Shown here: one piece after another, positions 1-8,550 of the stretch
Layout: every line of letters starts with the position of its first letter
How positions within the stretch are numbered: position 1 is the stretch's first letter
Assembly: GCA_902763335.1 (NCBI GenBank)
Contig: CACWRR010000001.1
Span: forward strand, 1 to 64,000
DNA from: an uncultured Lachnospiraceae bacterium
GTDB lineage: Bacteria; Bacillota; Clostridia; Lachnospirales; Lachnospiraceae
Reading direction: 5' to 3'
DNA: 64,000 bases
Notes under the pieces: model-generated
The model's database searches: none
Seen by the model: the letters and a program-made list of their open reading frames with translations, nothing else
Told to the model about the DNA's origin: nothing
Program-made: the position numbers and the translations under genes

Positions 1-66
1 CTTGTTATTGTTCTTGCAGCAGGAGTGGGAGCAGCAGTGGTATTTCAAAAAAGAAATAAAGGTTGA
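1..66 (+). CDS. C-terminal end of a membrane-anchored protein (partial)
   Basis: An open frame runs in from the left edge and stops at TGA 64-66. Its last 21 residues are a hydrophobic stretch rich in Val, Ala and Gly followed by a basic end (Gln-Lys-Lys? region reading QKRNKG). That is the pattern of a C-terminal transmembrane anchor with a positive stop-transfer tail. The rest of the gene is outside the window, so the function cannot be told. Confidence 0.5.
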   Translation, partial: LVIVLAAGVGAAVVFQKRNKG

Positions 67-91
67 CATATAAGATAAATGTGAATAATAT
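63..91 (+). promoter_or_regulatory. Predicted promoter of mecA
   Basis: A perfect -35 TTGACA at 63-68 is followed after 17 bp by TAATAT at 86-91. It overlaps the stop codon of the preceding partial gene and lies about 50 bp ahead of the mecA start. The recA promoter has the same two hexamers and spacing. Confidence 0.55.
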
Positions 92-144
92 TATTCTTAT
101 TAGGAAAATGCAAACATATAGAGTATACATATATGGAGGTAACT

Positions 145-798
145 ATGGTTTTTAAGAGGATAAACAAAGATACTGTAAGATGTATTCTTACAGAGCAGGA
201 TATGATAGATAATGGGCTTCAGATAGAAGATTTTTTCAAAAATAAAGGAAAGGTACAGAGTTTTCTCGAAAATCTTGTGGAACAGGCAAAAGAGCAGATA
301 GGATACGAGGCTAAAGGCGGAATACTTGCAATGCAGGTTATGCCATTGCCAAACAACTGTCTTGCTGTTACATTTTCTGATGAGCCGAGTGGTGATATTG
401 AAGATATGATGGACCAGATAAGAGAGGTTGCAGAGGATATACTGCCGGGACTGTTAGCAGATGGCGATGATAATGCAGAGAAAAATAAGCCGGATAAGGT
501 GAGCAGAAAATATGACGGACGCTTATATGAATTTGATAATTTGGAAAGCGTAGAGAGACTGTGCGCATCAATTGAGCTTGAGAAGGTGAATAAAAGTATT
601 TTATATAAGGAAGATGACAAATATTACATGATACTCCGAAAAGGAAAACTGTCTAAAAAAGTATATGAGTCATTGTGCTTTTCATTTTTAGAATACGGAA
701 GACTTGTGTCAGATAATCCGGCAGTTCTAGTAAACTGGCAGGAACATAAACAGCCGATGATAAAAAAGAATGCGATAGGAATTTTAAAGAACATTTAA
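145..798 (+). CDS. mecA: Adaptor protein MecA
   Basis: MecA-family adaptor. In Bacillus the N-terminal domain captures substrates such as ComK and the C-terminal domain docks on the ClpC unfoldase and promotes its assembly, so the protein acts in regulated proteolysis. The N-terminus reads MVFKRINKDTVRC, the usual MecA opening; an acidic linker (about residues 85-115) separates it from a C-terminal domain of about 100 residues, and the length (217 aa) is normal. An ATG at 133 is also in frame, but the Shine-Dalgarno GGAGG at 135-139 overlaps it and is 5 nt before ATG 145, so 145 is the better start. It has its own promoter. Which substrates it delivers in this organism is unknown. Confidence 0.9.
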   Translation: MVFKRINKDTVRCILTEQDMIDNGLQIEDFFKNKGKVQSFLENLVEQAKEQIGYEAKGGILAMQVMPLPNNCLAVTFSDEPSGDIEDMMDQIREVAEDILPGLLADGDDNAEKNKPDKVSRKYDGRLYEFDNLESVERLCASIELEKVNKSILYKEDDKYYMILRKGKLSKKVYESLCFSFLEYGRLVSDNPAVLVNWQEHKQPMIKKNAIGILKNI

Positions 799-853
799 AG
801 ATTCAAAGAATGTATGGGAGGGTGCATATTTTTAGAAAGGTTTGGAAAAATAG

Positions 854-2401
854 ATGGAAGAAATAAGTTACAGAGAATCAGGTCTTGATCCCAGAATATT
901 AAGAGCAGTGGAAGAAATGGGTTTTGAACAGATGACACCGATACAGGCACAGGCCATACCGGTACTGCTTGAGGGCAGGGACGTAATAGGACAGGCACAG
1001 ACAGGAACGGGAAAGACGGCAGCATTTGGAATACCGGTTATACAGAATGTCTCACCGGATGATAACAGTCTTCAGGCACTTGTATTGTGTCCGACAAGGG
1101 AGCTTGCGATACAGGCAGCAAGAGAAATTCGCAGTTTTGCAAAATTTATGCATGGAATAAAAGTATTGCCAATATATGGAGGACAGGATATATCAAAGCA
1201 GATCCGTTCACTTAAAGGTGGCGTTCAGATAGTTGTCGGAACACCGGGACGGGTTATGGATCACATGAGAAGACATACATTAAAACTCGGTTCAATAAAG
1301 ATGCTTGTACTTGATGAAGCAGATGAAATGCTTGATATGGGATTCAGGGAAGATATCGAAACAATATGCAGTGCCATAGACGGTGAACATCAGACTGCAT
1401 TATTTTCTGCTACAATGCCAAAGGAAATAATGGACATAACAGACAGATATCAGAAGGATGCAGTTTTAGTTAAAGTAGTGAAAAAAGAGCTTACCATTCC
1501 ACTTGTGAGACAGTATTATTACGAAGTAAGAAACAGGGACAAGGAAGAGGTAATATGCAGACTTCTTGATTATTACAATCCGAAGAGATCACTCATATTC
1601 TGTAACACAAAACGAATGGTGGACGAGCTTGCAGATAACCTTAAAGGAAGAGGTTACTTTGCAGAGGGACTTCATGGGGACCTTAATCAGTATCAGAGAG
1701 ATAAGGTTATGCAGGGATTCAGAAACGGAAGAACAGAGATTCTTATAGCTACTGATGTTGCGGCAAGAGGTATAGATGTCAATAATGTGGAAGCGGTTTT
1801 TAATTATGATGTTCCGCAGGATATAGAGTATTATGTTCACAGAATAGGAAGAACCGGACGTGCAGGTAAAAAGGGACGTGCCTTTACACTTGTGGTAGGA
1901 CGTGAAATATATAAGCTTAGAGAAATAGAGAGAACATGTAAGACAAAGATTAAAAACAGACTTATACCGACTGTGTCTGATATTACGGAAAGCAAGGCTG
2001 AAAATATATTAAAGCAGGCACTTGATGTAATGAAAAATAGAGATATAAGTAAGGCAGAAGCTCTTATTGAGAAGAAGATGAATGAGGAAGACTTTACGGC
2101 TATAGAACTGGCAGCAGCATTTCTCAGAATGGAAGTAGGAGATGAGCCGGAAAATATTATTCTCAAAGAGGATCCGTATGTTCCTGAAAAGAGTGACAAA
2201 AAGAAGAAAAATGGAAAAGGTGGAAATGGCAGAAGACGTTTCTCAAAGGACGGAAACAAAAAATATAAAGATGGTCACGATAAAAAAGGAAAAGAACGTA
2301 AAGAGCGAAAAGATAAAGAAGTACCATTTAGTAAATTTAGAAATAATAAGAAGAAGGATGGAAATAATGATGCTAAACGAAGGAATAAAAGGAAGAGTTG
2401 A
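854..2401 (+). CDS. DEAD-box ATP-dependent RNA helicase (CshA/DeaD type)
   Basis: Unwinds RNA duplexes using ATP; relatives act in ribosome assembly, mRNA decay and cold growth. All core motifs are present: Walker A AQTGTGKT (residues 48-55), PTRELA (80-85), GTPGR (129-133), DEAD (154-157), SAT (185-187), ARGID (304-308) and HRIGRTGRAG (329-338). After the two RecA-like domains comes an auxiliary region and, from about residue 440, a very Lys/Arg-rich low-complexity tail that probably binds RNA. At 515 aa it is within the family range. Its last 35 nt overlap the next gene in another frame, so the two are likely cotranscribed and possibly translationally coupled. Confidence 0.93.
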   Translation: MEEISYRESGLDPRILRAVEEMGFEQMTPIQAQAIPVLLEGRDVIGQAQTGTGKTAAFGIPVIQNVSPDDNSLQALVLCPTRELAIQAAREIRSFAKFMHGIKVLPIYGGQDISKQIRSLKGGVQIVVGTPGRVMDHMRRHTLKLGSIKMLVLDEADEMLDMGFREDIETICSAIDGEHQTALFSATMPKEIMDITDRYQKDAVLVKVVKKELTIPLVRQYYYEVRNRDKEEVICRLLDYYNPKRSLIFCNTKRMVDELADNLKGRGYFAEGLHGDLNQYQRDKVMQGFRNGRTEILIATDVAARGIDVNNVEAVFNYDVPQDIEYYVHRIGRTGRAGKKGRAFTLVVGREIYKLREIERTCKTKIKNRLIPTVSDITESKAENILKQALDVMKNRDISKAEALIEKKMNEEDFTAIELAAAFLRMEVGDEPENIILKEDPYVPEKSDKKKKNGKGGNGRRRFSKDGNKKYKDGHDKKGKERKERKDKEVPFSKFRNNKKKDGNNDAKRRNKRKS

Positions 2402-2759
2402 TAAGGAAGTAAAAAAAGAGGCACTTGCAAGTTCTATGGGAAGCGGACTTTTACCGGTATTTGCCACGCCTGCAATGGTTACACTTATGGAAGAAACAGC
2501 CTGGAGAAGTGTTGAACCGTATATGGAAGAAGGATGTGGAACTGTAGGTACTGCACTTGATATCAAACATCTTGCAGCGACACCGGAGGCTATGAAGGTG
2601 TGGTGTGAAAGTGAACTTATAAAAGTTGACGGTAGAAGACTGGTGTTTGATGTTAAGGTATATGATGAATGTGGAATCATAGGTGAAGGTACACATGAGA
2701 GATTTATTATTAACAATGAAAAATTTGCAGCAAAAGCTGCTGCCAAGAAACAGAAATAA
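2367..2759 (+). CDS. Thioesterase, FlK-like hotdog family
   Basis: A hotdog-fold protein of 130 aa resembling fluoroacetyl-CoA thioesterase (FlK) and its many housekeeping relatives, which hydrolyse small acyl-CoA esters. Visible family features are the LMEETA helix motif with its conserved Glu, the TALDIKHLAATP segment with its conserved His, and a C-terminal GEGTHERFIIN strand. An open frame extends upstream inside the helicase tail, but the homology starts at MLNEGIKGRV, so I use ATG 2367 (2370 is equally possible), preceded by AAGGA about 8 nt away. Substrate is unknown; true fluoroacetate resistance is unlikely for a generic family member. Confidence 0.8.
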   Translation: MMLNEGIKGRVDKEVKKEALASSMGSGLLPVFATPAMVTLMEETAWRSVEPYMEEGCGTVGTALDIKHLAATPEAMKVWCESELIKVDGRRLVFDVKVYDECGIIGEGTHERFIINNEKFAAKAAAKKQK

Positions 2760-2804
2760 TATAGCTGCTAAACGGATAATATGATGTTTCGGAATGGAGA
2801 GTTT

Positions 2805-4268
2805 ATGAACAGAACGCAGAGTATGAAGAGAAATCTTACAATGGTCATGGATTTTTATGAAATGACTATGAGTAATGGATATTTTAGGGATGAAGTAAAA
2901 GATACACAGGTTGTGTTTGATGTGTTTTACAGAAAAAATCCGGATAATGGAGGATTTGCAATTTTTGCCGGGTTAGAACAGATAGTTGATTATATAGAGA
3001 ATCTTAAATTTTCAGATGAGGATATAGAATATCTGAGAGAACAGAATATGTTTTGCGAGGAATTTCTTGAGTATCTGCAGAGTTTTAAATTCACCGGAGA
3101 TATATACGCATTTCCGGAAGGAACCATAATGTATCCGAATGAGCCGGTGATAACGGTTGTAGCTTCATTGATAGATGCTCAGCTTATAGAAACAGCGGTA
3201 TTGCTTCAGATTAATCATCAGTCACTTATAGCAACCAAAACTAGAAGGATAGTAAAGGCTGCAAACGGAAGGGCAGTTTCAGATTTTGGAGCAAGAAGAG
3301 CACACAATATGGATGCAGCAGTGTATGGTGCCAGGGCAGCTTATATAGGAGGAGCAGTCGGAACAGCCACGGTTTTGGCGGGACAGATGTTTGACATACC
3401 GATAAGCGGAACAATGGCACACAGTTATATAATGTTTTATAAAGATGAATTTACTGCATTTAAAAAGTATGCACAGACATACCCTGATGCAACAACATTA
3501 CTTGTAGATACATATGACGTATTAAAAAGCGGAATACCGAATGCAATAAGAGTTGCGAAAGAAGTTCTTGAACCTATGGGTAAAAGATTAAAGGGTATAA
3601 GAATAGATAGTGGAGATTTGGCTTATCTTACGAAAAGGGCAAGAAAGATGCTTGACAAAGCCGGACTTGAGGATTGTAAAATAGTTATATCAAACAGTCT
3701 TGATGAGTTTACCATCACATCAATATTAAGTCAGGGCGGGTGTGTTGACAGTTTCGGCGTAGGCGAGAGACTTATTACTGCAAAATCTGAACCTGTTTTT
3801 GGTGCGGTATATAAACTTGCAGCGGTAAAAGATGAAAATGGAAATTTTGATCCGAGAATAAAGATATCTGAAAATGTAGAGAAGATAACAAATCCGGGAC
3901 TTAAAAAAGTATACAGAATAATAGATGAAGATGGCAGGGCTATTGCCGATATGTTAGCAAGAGCAGACGAAGAGGTTGACATGTCAGAGCCGTTCAGATA
4001 TGTAGATCCGAATAAGCCGTGGAAAAACCGTTTCTTTGAAAACTGTAGTGCGAAAGAATTGCAGATTCCTGTTATTCTCGGAGGAAAAGTGGTATATGAG
4101 AAACAATCACTTAAGGATATTGCCGATTATGTAAAAAAACAGCTTTCAGAGGAAATCTGGGAGGAAGAACAGAGATTTGAAAATCCTCATACTCATTATA
4201 TGGATATGACACCGGATTACTATGAACTTAAGATGCAGTTATTAAACGATTCGAGAAAAGATGATTAA
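2805..4268 (+). CDS. pncB: Nicotinate phosphoribosyltransferase
   Basis: Converts nicotinate and PRPP to nicotinate mononucleotide, the first committed step of the Preiss-Handler NAD salvage route, in the cytoplasm. The N-terminal DFYEMTMSNGYF segment, the SDFGARRAHN motif, SGTMAHSYIM and the DTYD and IRIDSGDL strands are diagnostic. At 487 aa it is the longer Firmicutes form. An in-frame ATG exists at 2781, but GGAG at 2796-2799 precedes ATG 2805 at a normal distance and the family alignment begins there. It follows the thioesterase by 45 bp and precedes the SseB-like gene by 16 bp, so these are probably one transcript. NAD kinase for the same cofactor lies at 15896. Confidence 0.93.
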   Translation: MNRTQSMKRNLTMVMDFYEMTMSNGYFRDEVKDTQVVFDVFYRKNPDNGGFAIFAGLEQIVDYIENLKFSDEDIEYLREQNMFCEEFLEYLQSFKFTGDIYAFPEGTIMYPNEPVITVVASLIDAQLIETAVLLQINHQSLIATKTRRIVKAANGRAVSDFGARRAHNMDAAVYGARAAYIGGAVGTATVLAGQMFDIPISGTMAHSYIMFYKDEFTAFKKYAQTYPDATTLLVDTYDVLKSGIPNAIRVAKEVLEPMGKRLKGIRIDSGDLAYLTKRARKMLDKAGLEDCKIVISNSLDEFTITSILSQGGCVDSFGVGERLITAKSEPVFGAVYKLAAVKDENGNFDPRIKISENVEKITNPGLKKVYRIIDEDGRAIADMLARADEEVDMSEPFRYVDPNKPWKNRFFENCSAKELQIPVILGGKVVYEKQSLKDIADYVKKQLSEEIWEEEQRFENPHTHYMDMTPDYYELKMQLLNDSRKDD

Positions 4269-4284
4269 TGAAAGGTGATAAAAT

Positions 4285-4719
4285 ATGGATAATGCAAACA
4301 GACTTGTAGGGATGGAGACAAAGATTACAAACATTATGCTTGTGGAGGCAATAAGACAGCTTAAGGAAAATGAAAATCCCGACACGACCAATGCGGTAAT
4401 AGATGAAGTTGTTATGAGAGCAAAATTTCTCATGCCTGTAACCGTAAAAGAAGGAAAGATGGAATTTAACATGGTTACAAATGCAAGTAAACAGAATTAT
4501 TTTGTTGCATTTACTGACTGGGAGGAAATGAGAAGCTGTATAAGCGGTCCTGAACAAAAAGCAATGGTAATGACATTTGACGATTATGCCATGATAATGA
4601 AGAACAACAATCAGACAGAGGGCTTTGTAATTAATCCTTTTTCATCGAATCTTATATTTAAAAGGGATTATGTAAAACAGCTTTTTGATAAAAAAGTGGA
4701 GATACTTACAAAAGAATAG
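4285..4719 (+). CDS. SseB-family N-terminal domain protein
   Basis: A 144-aa protein matching the SseB N-terminal domain, named after an E. coli protein linked to serine sensitivity but of unclear biochemical role. The pattern seen is a first helix, a strand with FLMPV, the central FVAFTDWEEM segment, and GFVINPFSSNLIF near the end. No signal peptide or membrane segment is present, so it should be cytoplasmic. It starts 16 bp after pncB and is followed at once by a terminator, so it is the last gene of the mecA-side run. I assign no specific function. Confidence 0.75.
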   Translation: MDNANRLVGMETKITNIMLVEAIRQLKENENPDTTNAVIDEVVMRAKFLMPVTVKEGKMEFNMVTNASKQNYFVAFTDWEEMRSCISGPEQKAMVMTFDDYAMIMKNNNQTEGFVINPFSSNLIFKRDYVKQLFDKKVEILTKE

Positions 4720-4731
4720 AGTGAAAATTAA

Positions 4732-4780
4732 GGCAGATGCTTTGACAGTGTAGAAACGTTAAAGTATCTGTCTTTTTTTT
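4732..4780 (+). terminator. Intrinsic terminator after the SseB-like gene
   Basis: GGCAGATGCTTT at 4732-4743 pairs with AAAGTATCTGTC at 4761-4772, with G-U wobbles, and eight T residues follow (4773-4780). It separates the pncB-side genes from the spoIIIA operon. Confidence 0.8.
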
Positions 4781-4789
4781 GCAAATATA

Positions 4790-4818
4790 CATAAAGATAT
4801 GGACATCCTCATATATAT
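4790..4818 (+). promoter_or_regulatory. Possible sigma-E-type promoter for spoIIIA
   Basis: The mother-cell sigma-E -10 consensus is CATACAnT with ATA at the core of the -35, about 14 bp apart. Here CATATATA at 4810-4817 follows an ATA core at 4791-4793 with a 14-bp spacer (4796-4809). The -10 is good and the -35 weak. In B. subtilis spoIIIA is sigma-E controlled, which makes this the expected signal. It remains a by-eye match. Confidence 0.35.
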
Positions 4819-4865
4819 GTTTTAGGAGCGATAAAAACGCTTGGAAATGGAGATTGGTGTGAAAT

Positions 4866-5816
4866 ATGAAAAATGAGAATGATTTAATAAGGCTGTTTTC
4901 AATTAATATCAGAAACAGACTGAAAATGTTACGTTTGGATATAGACAGGCTTCAGGAGATACGAATGAGGATAAATGGACCAATGATACTCAAATATGCA
5001 GGGAGAGAATATATAGTTGAGGAAAACGGAGGCATTGGACAGGTTTCACAAAGACCATATATAGTAGTTCAGAATGAGATGCGAGAGACAATGGAATACA
5101 TAAGCAATTATTCTCTGTATGCTTTTGAGGATGAAATAAGGCAGGGATTTATAACCGTACAGGGCGGACACCGTGTAGGTATATCGGGAAAGGTAGTCGT
5201 GGAAGACGGACATATAAAGACCATAAAATACATATCATCCATAAATATAAGGATTTCACATGAAGTAAAGGGCTGTGCTACTAAAGTACTTAACAGCATC
5301 TACAATGCCAACAGTATATATCATACATTAATAATTTCGCCACCCGGATGTGGCAAGACCACTCTTTTAAGAGACCTTGTAAGGCAGTTGAGTAACGGAA
5401 CGCAAAAACGCAGAGGGCTGACAGTAGGGGTGGTGGATGAGCGTAGTGAGATAGCCTCCTGTTATATGGGAATACCTCAAAATGATGTGGGGGTGAGAAC
5501 GGATGTGCTGGACTGTTGTCCGAAGGATAAAGGAATGATGATGCTTATCCGTTCAATGGCACCGGAGGTGATTGCCATAGATGAAATTGGCGGCATGGAG
5601 GAGATAAATTCAATAAAATATGCAATCAACTGTGGATGCAGAATGATTGCAACCGTACATGGAAGTTCGCTTGAGGATGTAAACAGAAGATATGGTGTCA
5701 ATTCGCTTATAAGGGATGAAATATTTGAGAGATGTATAATACTTGATAAAATCAGAGGAGTCGGTAATGTCACTGCTATATATGACATGAGTGGAAAAGA
5801 GGTAATAAGATTATGA
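4866..5816 (+). CDS. spoIIIAA: Stage III sporulation protein AA (ATPase)
   Basis: The cytosolic ATPase of the SpoIIIA-SpoIIQ channel, made in the mother cell and needed for forespore sigma-G activity. It belongs to the secretion-ATPase superfamily. The Walker A motif reads PPGCGKTT (about residues 159-166), a Walker B-like VIAIDEIGG follows at about 236-244, and a MIATVHGS segment lies between later helices. At 316 aa the length is typical. Starting at ATG 4866 it heads eight collinear spoIIIA genes; its stop overlaps the spoIIIAB start by 4 nt, which indicates translational coupling. Confidence 0.95.
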   Translation: MKNENDLIRLFSINIRNRLKMLRLDIDRLQEIRMRINGPMILKYAGREYIVEENGGIGQVSQRPYIVVQNEMRETMEYISNYSLYAFEDEIRQGFITVQGGHRVGISGKVVVEDGHIKTIKYISSINIRISHEVKGCATKVLNSIYNANSIYHTLIISPPGCGKTTLLRDLVRQLSNGTQKRRGLTVGVVDERSEIASCYMGIPQNDVGVRTDVLDCCPKDKGMMMLIRSMAPEVIAIDEIGGMEEINSIKYAINCGCRMIATVHGSSLEDVNRRYGVNSLIRDEIFERCIILDKIRGVGNVTAIYDMSGKEVIRL

Positions 5817-6334
5817 TATTAAAGATAGCAGGCAGTATTCTGATATTATTTGCGGGAGGAATGATGGGTATAAAGTCCGGACTTAACTTAAAGAGAAGAT
5901 TGTGGGAGTTAAAGAGACTTGAACGTATAGTTATTATGTTAAAGGGAGAGATAAAATACAATAATTCAACATTGCCGGAGGCGTTATTGCATGTGGGAAA
6001 TAAGACAGTATATCCCTTTGATGAGATGCTTGTGAGAGCGGGAGAACAGCTTAATGAATATGAGGGCAGGCCGTTTTACGAGCAATGGACAGAGGTGGTG
6101 GAGTCTTACAGGGATGAATTCGTACTTACCAAAGAACAGTTTGAACACCTGAAAGGGATGGGGGAGAGTCTTGGATATCTTGACATGGAAATGCAGATGA
6201 ATTCACTGGAACTCAGCCATATTCAGATAAAAAATTATATTTCCGGGATGGAAGGCACAATGGCAAATAATATAAAACTGTATAATTGTCTCGGTATAAT
6301 GGGAGGTATATTGGTTGTGCTGATAATAGTATAG
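5813..6334 (+). CDS. spoIIIAB: Stage III sporulation protein AB
   Basis: Membrane protein of the SpoIIIA feeding apparatus, similar to type II secretion system GspF-like proteins. A hydrophobic N-terminal segment (about residues 4-20, ending before SGLNLKRR) and a C-terminal hydrophobic segment (about 155-173) flank a helical cytoplasmic core with the conserved KGEIKYNNSTLPEAL stretch. The ATG overlaps the spoIIIAA stop. At 173 aa it is the usual length. Confidence 0.93.
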   Translation: MILKIAGSILILFAGGMMGIKSGLNLKRRLWELKRLERIVIMLKGEIKYNNSTLPEALLHVGNKTVYPFDEMLVRAGEQLNEYEGRPFYEQWTEVVESYRDEFVLTKEQFEHLKGMGESLGYLDMEMQMNSLELSHIQIKNYISGMEGTMANNIKLYNCLGIMGGILVVLIIV

Positions 6335-6345
6335 GGGGGAGAAAA

Positions 6346-6540
6346 ATGGATGTAAATCTTATATTTAAAATTGCGGCTATTGGAATACTGGTATCCGTTA
6401 TCAGTCAGGTACTTAAACACAGCGGGAGAGAAGAACATGCATTTCTTACAAGCCTTGCGGGTCTGATACTTGTCTTATTCTGGATAGTGCCATACATATA
6501 CGAATTGTTCGAAAAAATCAAGGAGTTGTTTATGCTATGA
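6346..6540 (+). CDS. spoIIIAC: Stage III sporulation protein AC
   Basis: A 64-aa membrane protein with two hydrophobic helices (about residues 5-22 and 33-55) around a short HSGREEHAF loop, the standard SpoIIIAC layout. An upstream in-frame extension runs into spoIIIAB, but a purine-rich site (GGGGGGAG) lies just before ATG 6346 and the family starts with MDVNLIFKIAAIGI, so I take that start. It overlaps spoIIIAD by 4 nt. Confidence 0.93.
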   Translation: MDVNLIFKIAAIGILVSVISQVLKHSGREEHAFLTSLAGLILVLFWIVPYIYELFEKIKELFML

Positions 6541-6923
6541 GTAATATTTTGCAGGCAGGAATACTTGTGATATGCGTAGTGATGTTTGCCATACAGTTTA
6601 AATCGTTAAAACCTGAATATGGGATATATATGACCGTTGCGGCATCAATGATAGTATTTTTTTACTCCCTGTCAAAACTTCAGATAATATTTGAGGGGAT
6701 AGAGGAGCTGAAAACATTTATAAATCTGGGAGGGTATATGCCGGTTATAGTGAAAATAGTAGGTATATCGTATATTTCTGAATTTGCATCGGATATATGC
6801 AGGGATTCGGGATATGCGGCTATAGGTAATCAGATACAGATATTTGGTAAATTATCAATACTGGCTGTAAGCGTGCCTGTTTTTATATCACTGTTTGAGA
6901 CTATAAACCGTTTTATAGTATGA
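6537..6923 (+). CDS. spoIIIAD: Stage III sporulation protein AD
   Basis: A 128-aa multi-pass membrane protein of the SpoIIIA complex, related in layout to SpoIIIAC. Hydrophobic segments fall at about residues 4-20, 29-47, 65-83 and 100-120; the VKIVGISYISEFASDICRDSGY segment between the last two is the conserved family signature (written here as one 22-residue region at about 72-93). It overlaps both neighbours by 4 nt, which implies coupled translation. Confidence 0.93.
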   Translation: MSNILQAGILVICVVMFAIQFKSLKPEYGIYMTVAASMIVFFYSLSKLQIIFEGIEELKTFINLGGYMPVIVKIVGISYISEFASDICRDSGYAAIGNQIQIFGKLSILAVSVPVFISLFETINRFIV

Positions 6924-8038
6924 GGGTAATAAGGACAATTTTTTTCACAATAATTTTAATAGCGGTCTGTTTTACATCGGATGTTTATGGCATGGAGCTT
7001 GATGAGTATGACTTTTCAGATATTCAGAAACTGATGGAGAAGGAAAATGTTGATTTTGATTTTTATGAGGTGGCGCAGGAGCTTGGTACAGGGGATACTT
7101 CTGTTGTGAAGCAGACATTTATAACTTCAGTGGAAGCGATAAAAAATGAATTTGTATTTAACAGGGATGTTTTTTTACAGATAATAGGACTTGCCATAGC
7201 GGCAGCTTTAATTGGCGGATTCTCAAACATTTTCAATAACAGCCAGATAGGGACAACCGGATTTGGCATAATATATATGCTACTTATGATAGTTCTTATG
7301 GCTGGATTTATGACGGTAAGTCAGATGGCGGAGAGACTTTTGGAATTGCTTATTGAATTTATGAAACTGCTGTTACCTACATATTTCATGGCTGTGGGAA
7401 TGTCGGGAAATGTTTCGGGAACGCTGGTGTTCTATGAGGTGATGATGGTTATTATCACGGTTACGGAATGGATGTTTTTCAGGGTATTTATTCCACTTGT
7501 GAAAATCTATGTAGTAATAACCATCGTAGATCATATATCAAAAGAGCGTGTTATGACAAAGATATCAGGACTTATAAAGAAATTTATATCATGGATGTTA
7601 AAGACTTCTATAGCTGTTGTTACGGGGGTGAATCTTATAGAGGGAATGGTTGTGCCGGCAGCAGATTCGGCAGCAGTTACCACATTAAACAGAATGACAT
7701 CGGTTATTCCGGGAATAGGAAGTGGTGGGAGTGCCTTATCTGGAATAGCCATAGGTGCAGGAAACATGATAAAAAATACAATAGGCGGTGCAGCCCTGGT
7801 GGCGATAATAGTGGTGGCGGTAGTTCCGGCTTTGAAGATAGCAGTTACGTCATTTATGTACCAGATACTTTCAGGTGTTTTGCAGCCTGTCACAGATAAA
7901 AGAATAACAGAATGTATTTCAGTTACAGGGTATGGAATGGAGATGATATTTAAGATTATTTTAACATCGGCACTTCTTTTTATTATATCAATAGCAGTTA
8001 TATGCATGTCAACAAACAGCACGTATTACGGTATGTAG
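6920..8038 (+). CDS. spoIIIAE: Stage III sporulation protein AE
   Basis: The large polytopic membrane subunit of the SpoIIIA channel. The N-terminus carries a signal-like hydrophobic stretch ending at TSDVYG (about residue 25), then a short extracytoplasmic region, then about seven hydrophobic helices, with conserved GFSNIFNNSQIGTTGF near residues 97-112. At 372 aa the size is as expected. The start ATG overlaps the spoIIIAD stop. Confidence 0.93.
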   Translation: MRVIRTIFFTIILIAVCFTSDVYGMELDEYDFSDIQKLMEKENVDFDFYEVAQELGTGDTSVVKQTFITSVEAIKNEFVFNRDVFLQIIGLAIAAALIGGFSNIFNNSQIGTTGFGIIYMLLMIVLMAGFMTVSQMAERLLELLIEFMKLLLPTYFMAVGMSGNVSGTLVFYEVMMVIITVTEWMFFRVFIPLVKIYVVITIVDHISKERVMTKISGLIKKFISWMLKTSIAVVTGVNLIEGMVVPAADSAAVTTLNRMTSVIPGIGSGGSALSGIAIGAGNMIKNTIGGAALVAIIVVAVVPALKIAVTSFMYQILSGVLQPVTDKRITECISVTGYGMEMIFKIILTSALLFIISIAVICMSTNSTYYGM

Positions 8039-8052
8039 GGAGAGGAGGGAAA

Positions 8053-8550
8053 ATGCAGTATATAAATGATTATATACGGGAGATAATAGGATTTGTACTT
8101 GTATCGGGATTTATAGTAAATATCCTTCCGGACAACAAAAATATTAAATATATAAAGCTGTTTACAGGCCTTGTGATTACGATATTACTGTTGTCACCGG
8201 TTTTGAAAATCATGTCTGCCGATGTAAATGGTGTGTTTCAGGGAGATATAGCAGATGAGGTATCGGTACAGAATTTTAAGAATGAACTGAGTGAGCGGCT
8301 TGATGATGAAAAAATCAGGGCGTGGGAAGAATATATAAATAATATTTCAGATGATAAAGTCATGGTTGATAAAATATGCTGCAGGGATGAGGAAATATAT
8401 ATTTATCTGAGGGAAGATAAAAGGATAAATGTAGGAAAGATAGTGACGGGGGAGCGGGATGAGAGTGAAAAATATGATTACATAGCTGAAAAAATATCAG
8501 ATGAATCAGGTATAGATAAAGAAATGATACATATATATGAAACGGGGTGA
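8053..8550 (+). CDS. spoIIIAF: Stage III sporulation protein AF
   Basis: A 165-aa protein with two N-terminal hydrophobic helices (about residues 10-26 and 38-56) and a soluble C-terminal domain that resembles the ring-building domains of SpoIIIAG and SpoIIIAH. The start at ATG 8053 follows AGAGGAGGG closely; a longer in-frame extension into spoIIIAE is not needed. It sits between spoIIIAE and spoIIIAG, sharing a GTGA overlap with the latter. Confidence 0.9.
   Translation: MQYINDYIREIIGFVLVSGFIVNILPDNKNIKYIKLFTGLVITILLLSPVLKIMSADVNGVFQGDIADEVSVQNFKNELSERLDDEKIRAWEEYINNISDDKVMVDKICCRDEEIYIYLREDKRINVGKIVTGERDESEKYDYIAEKISDESGIDKEMIHIYETG

Noticed and set aside
4721-4866. Possible riboswitch before spoIIIAA
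   Set aside because: The only strong structure is the terminator of the previous gene; nothing resembling a known riboswitch core was seen.
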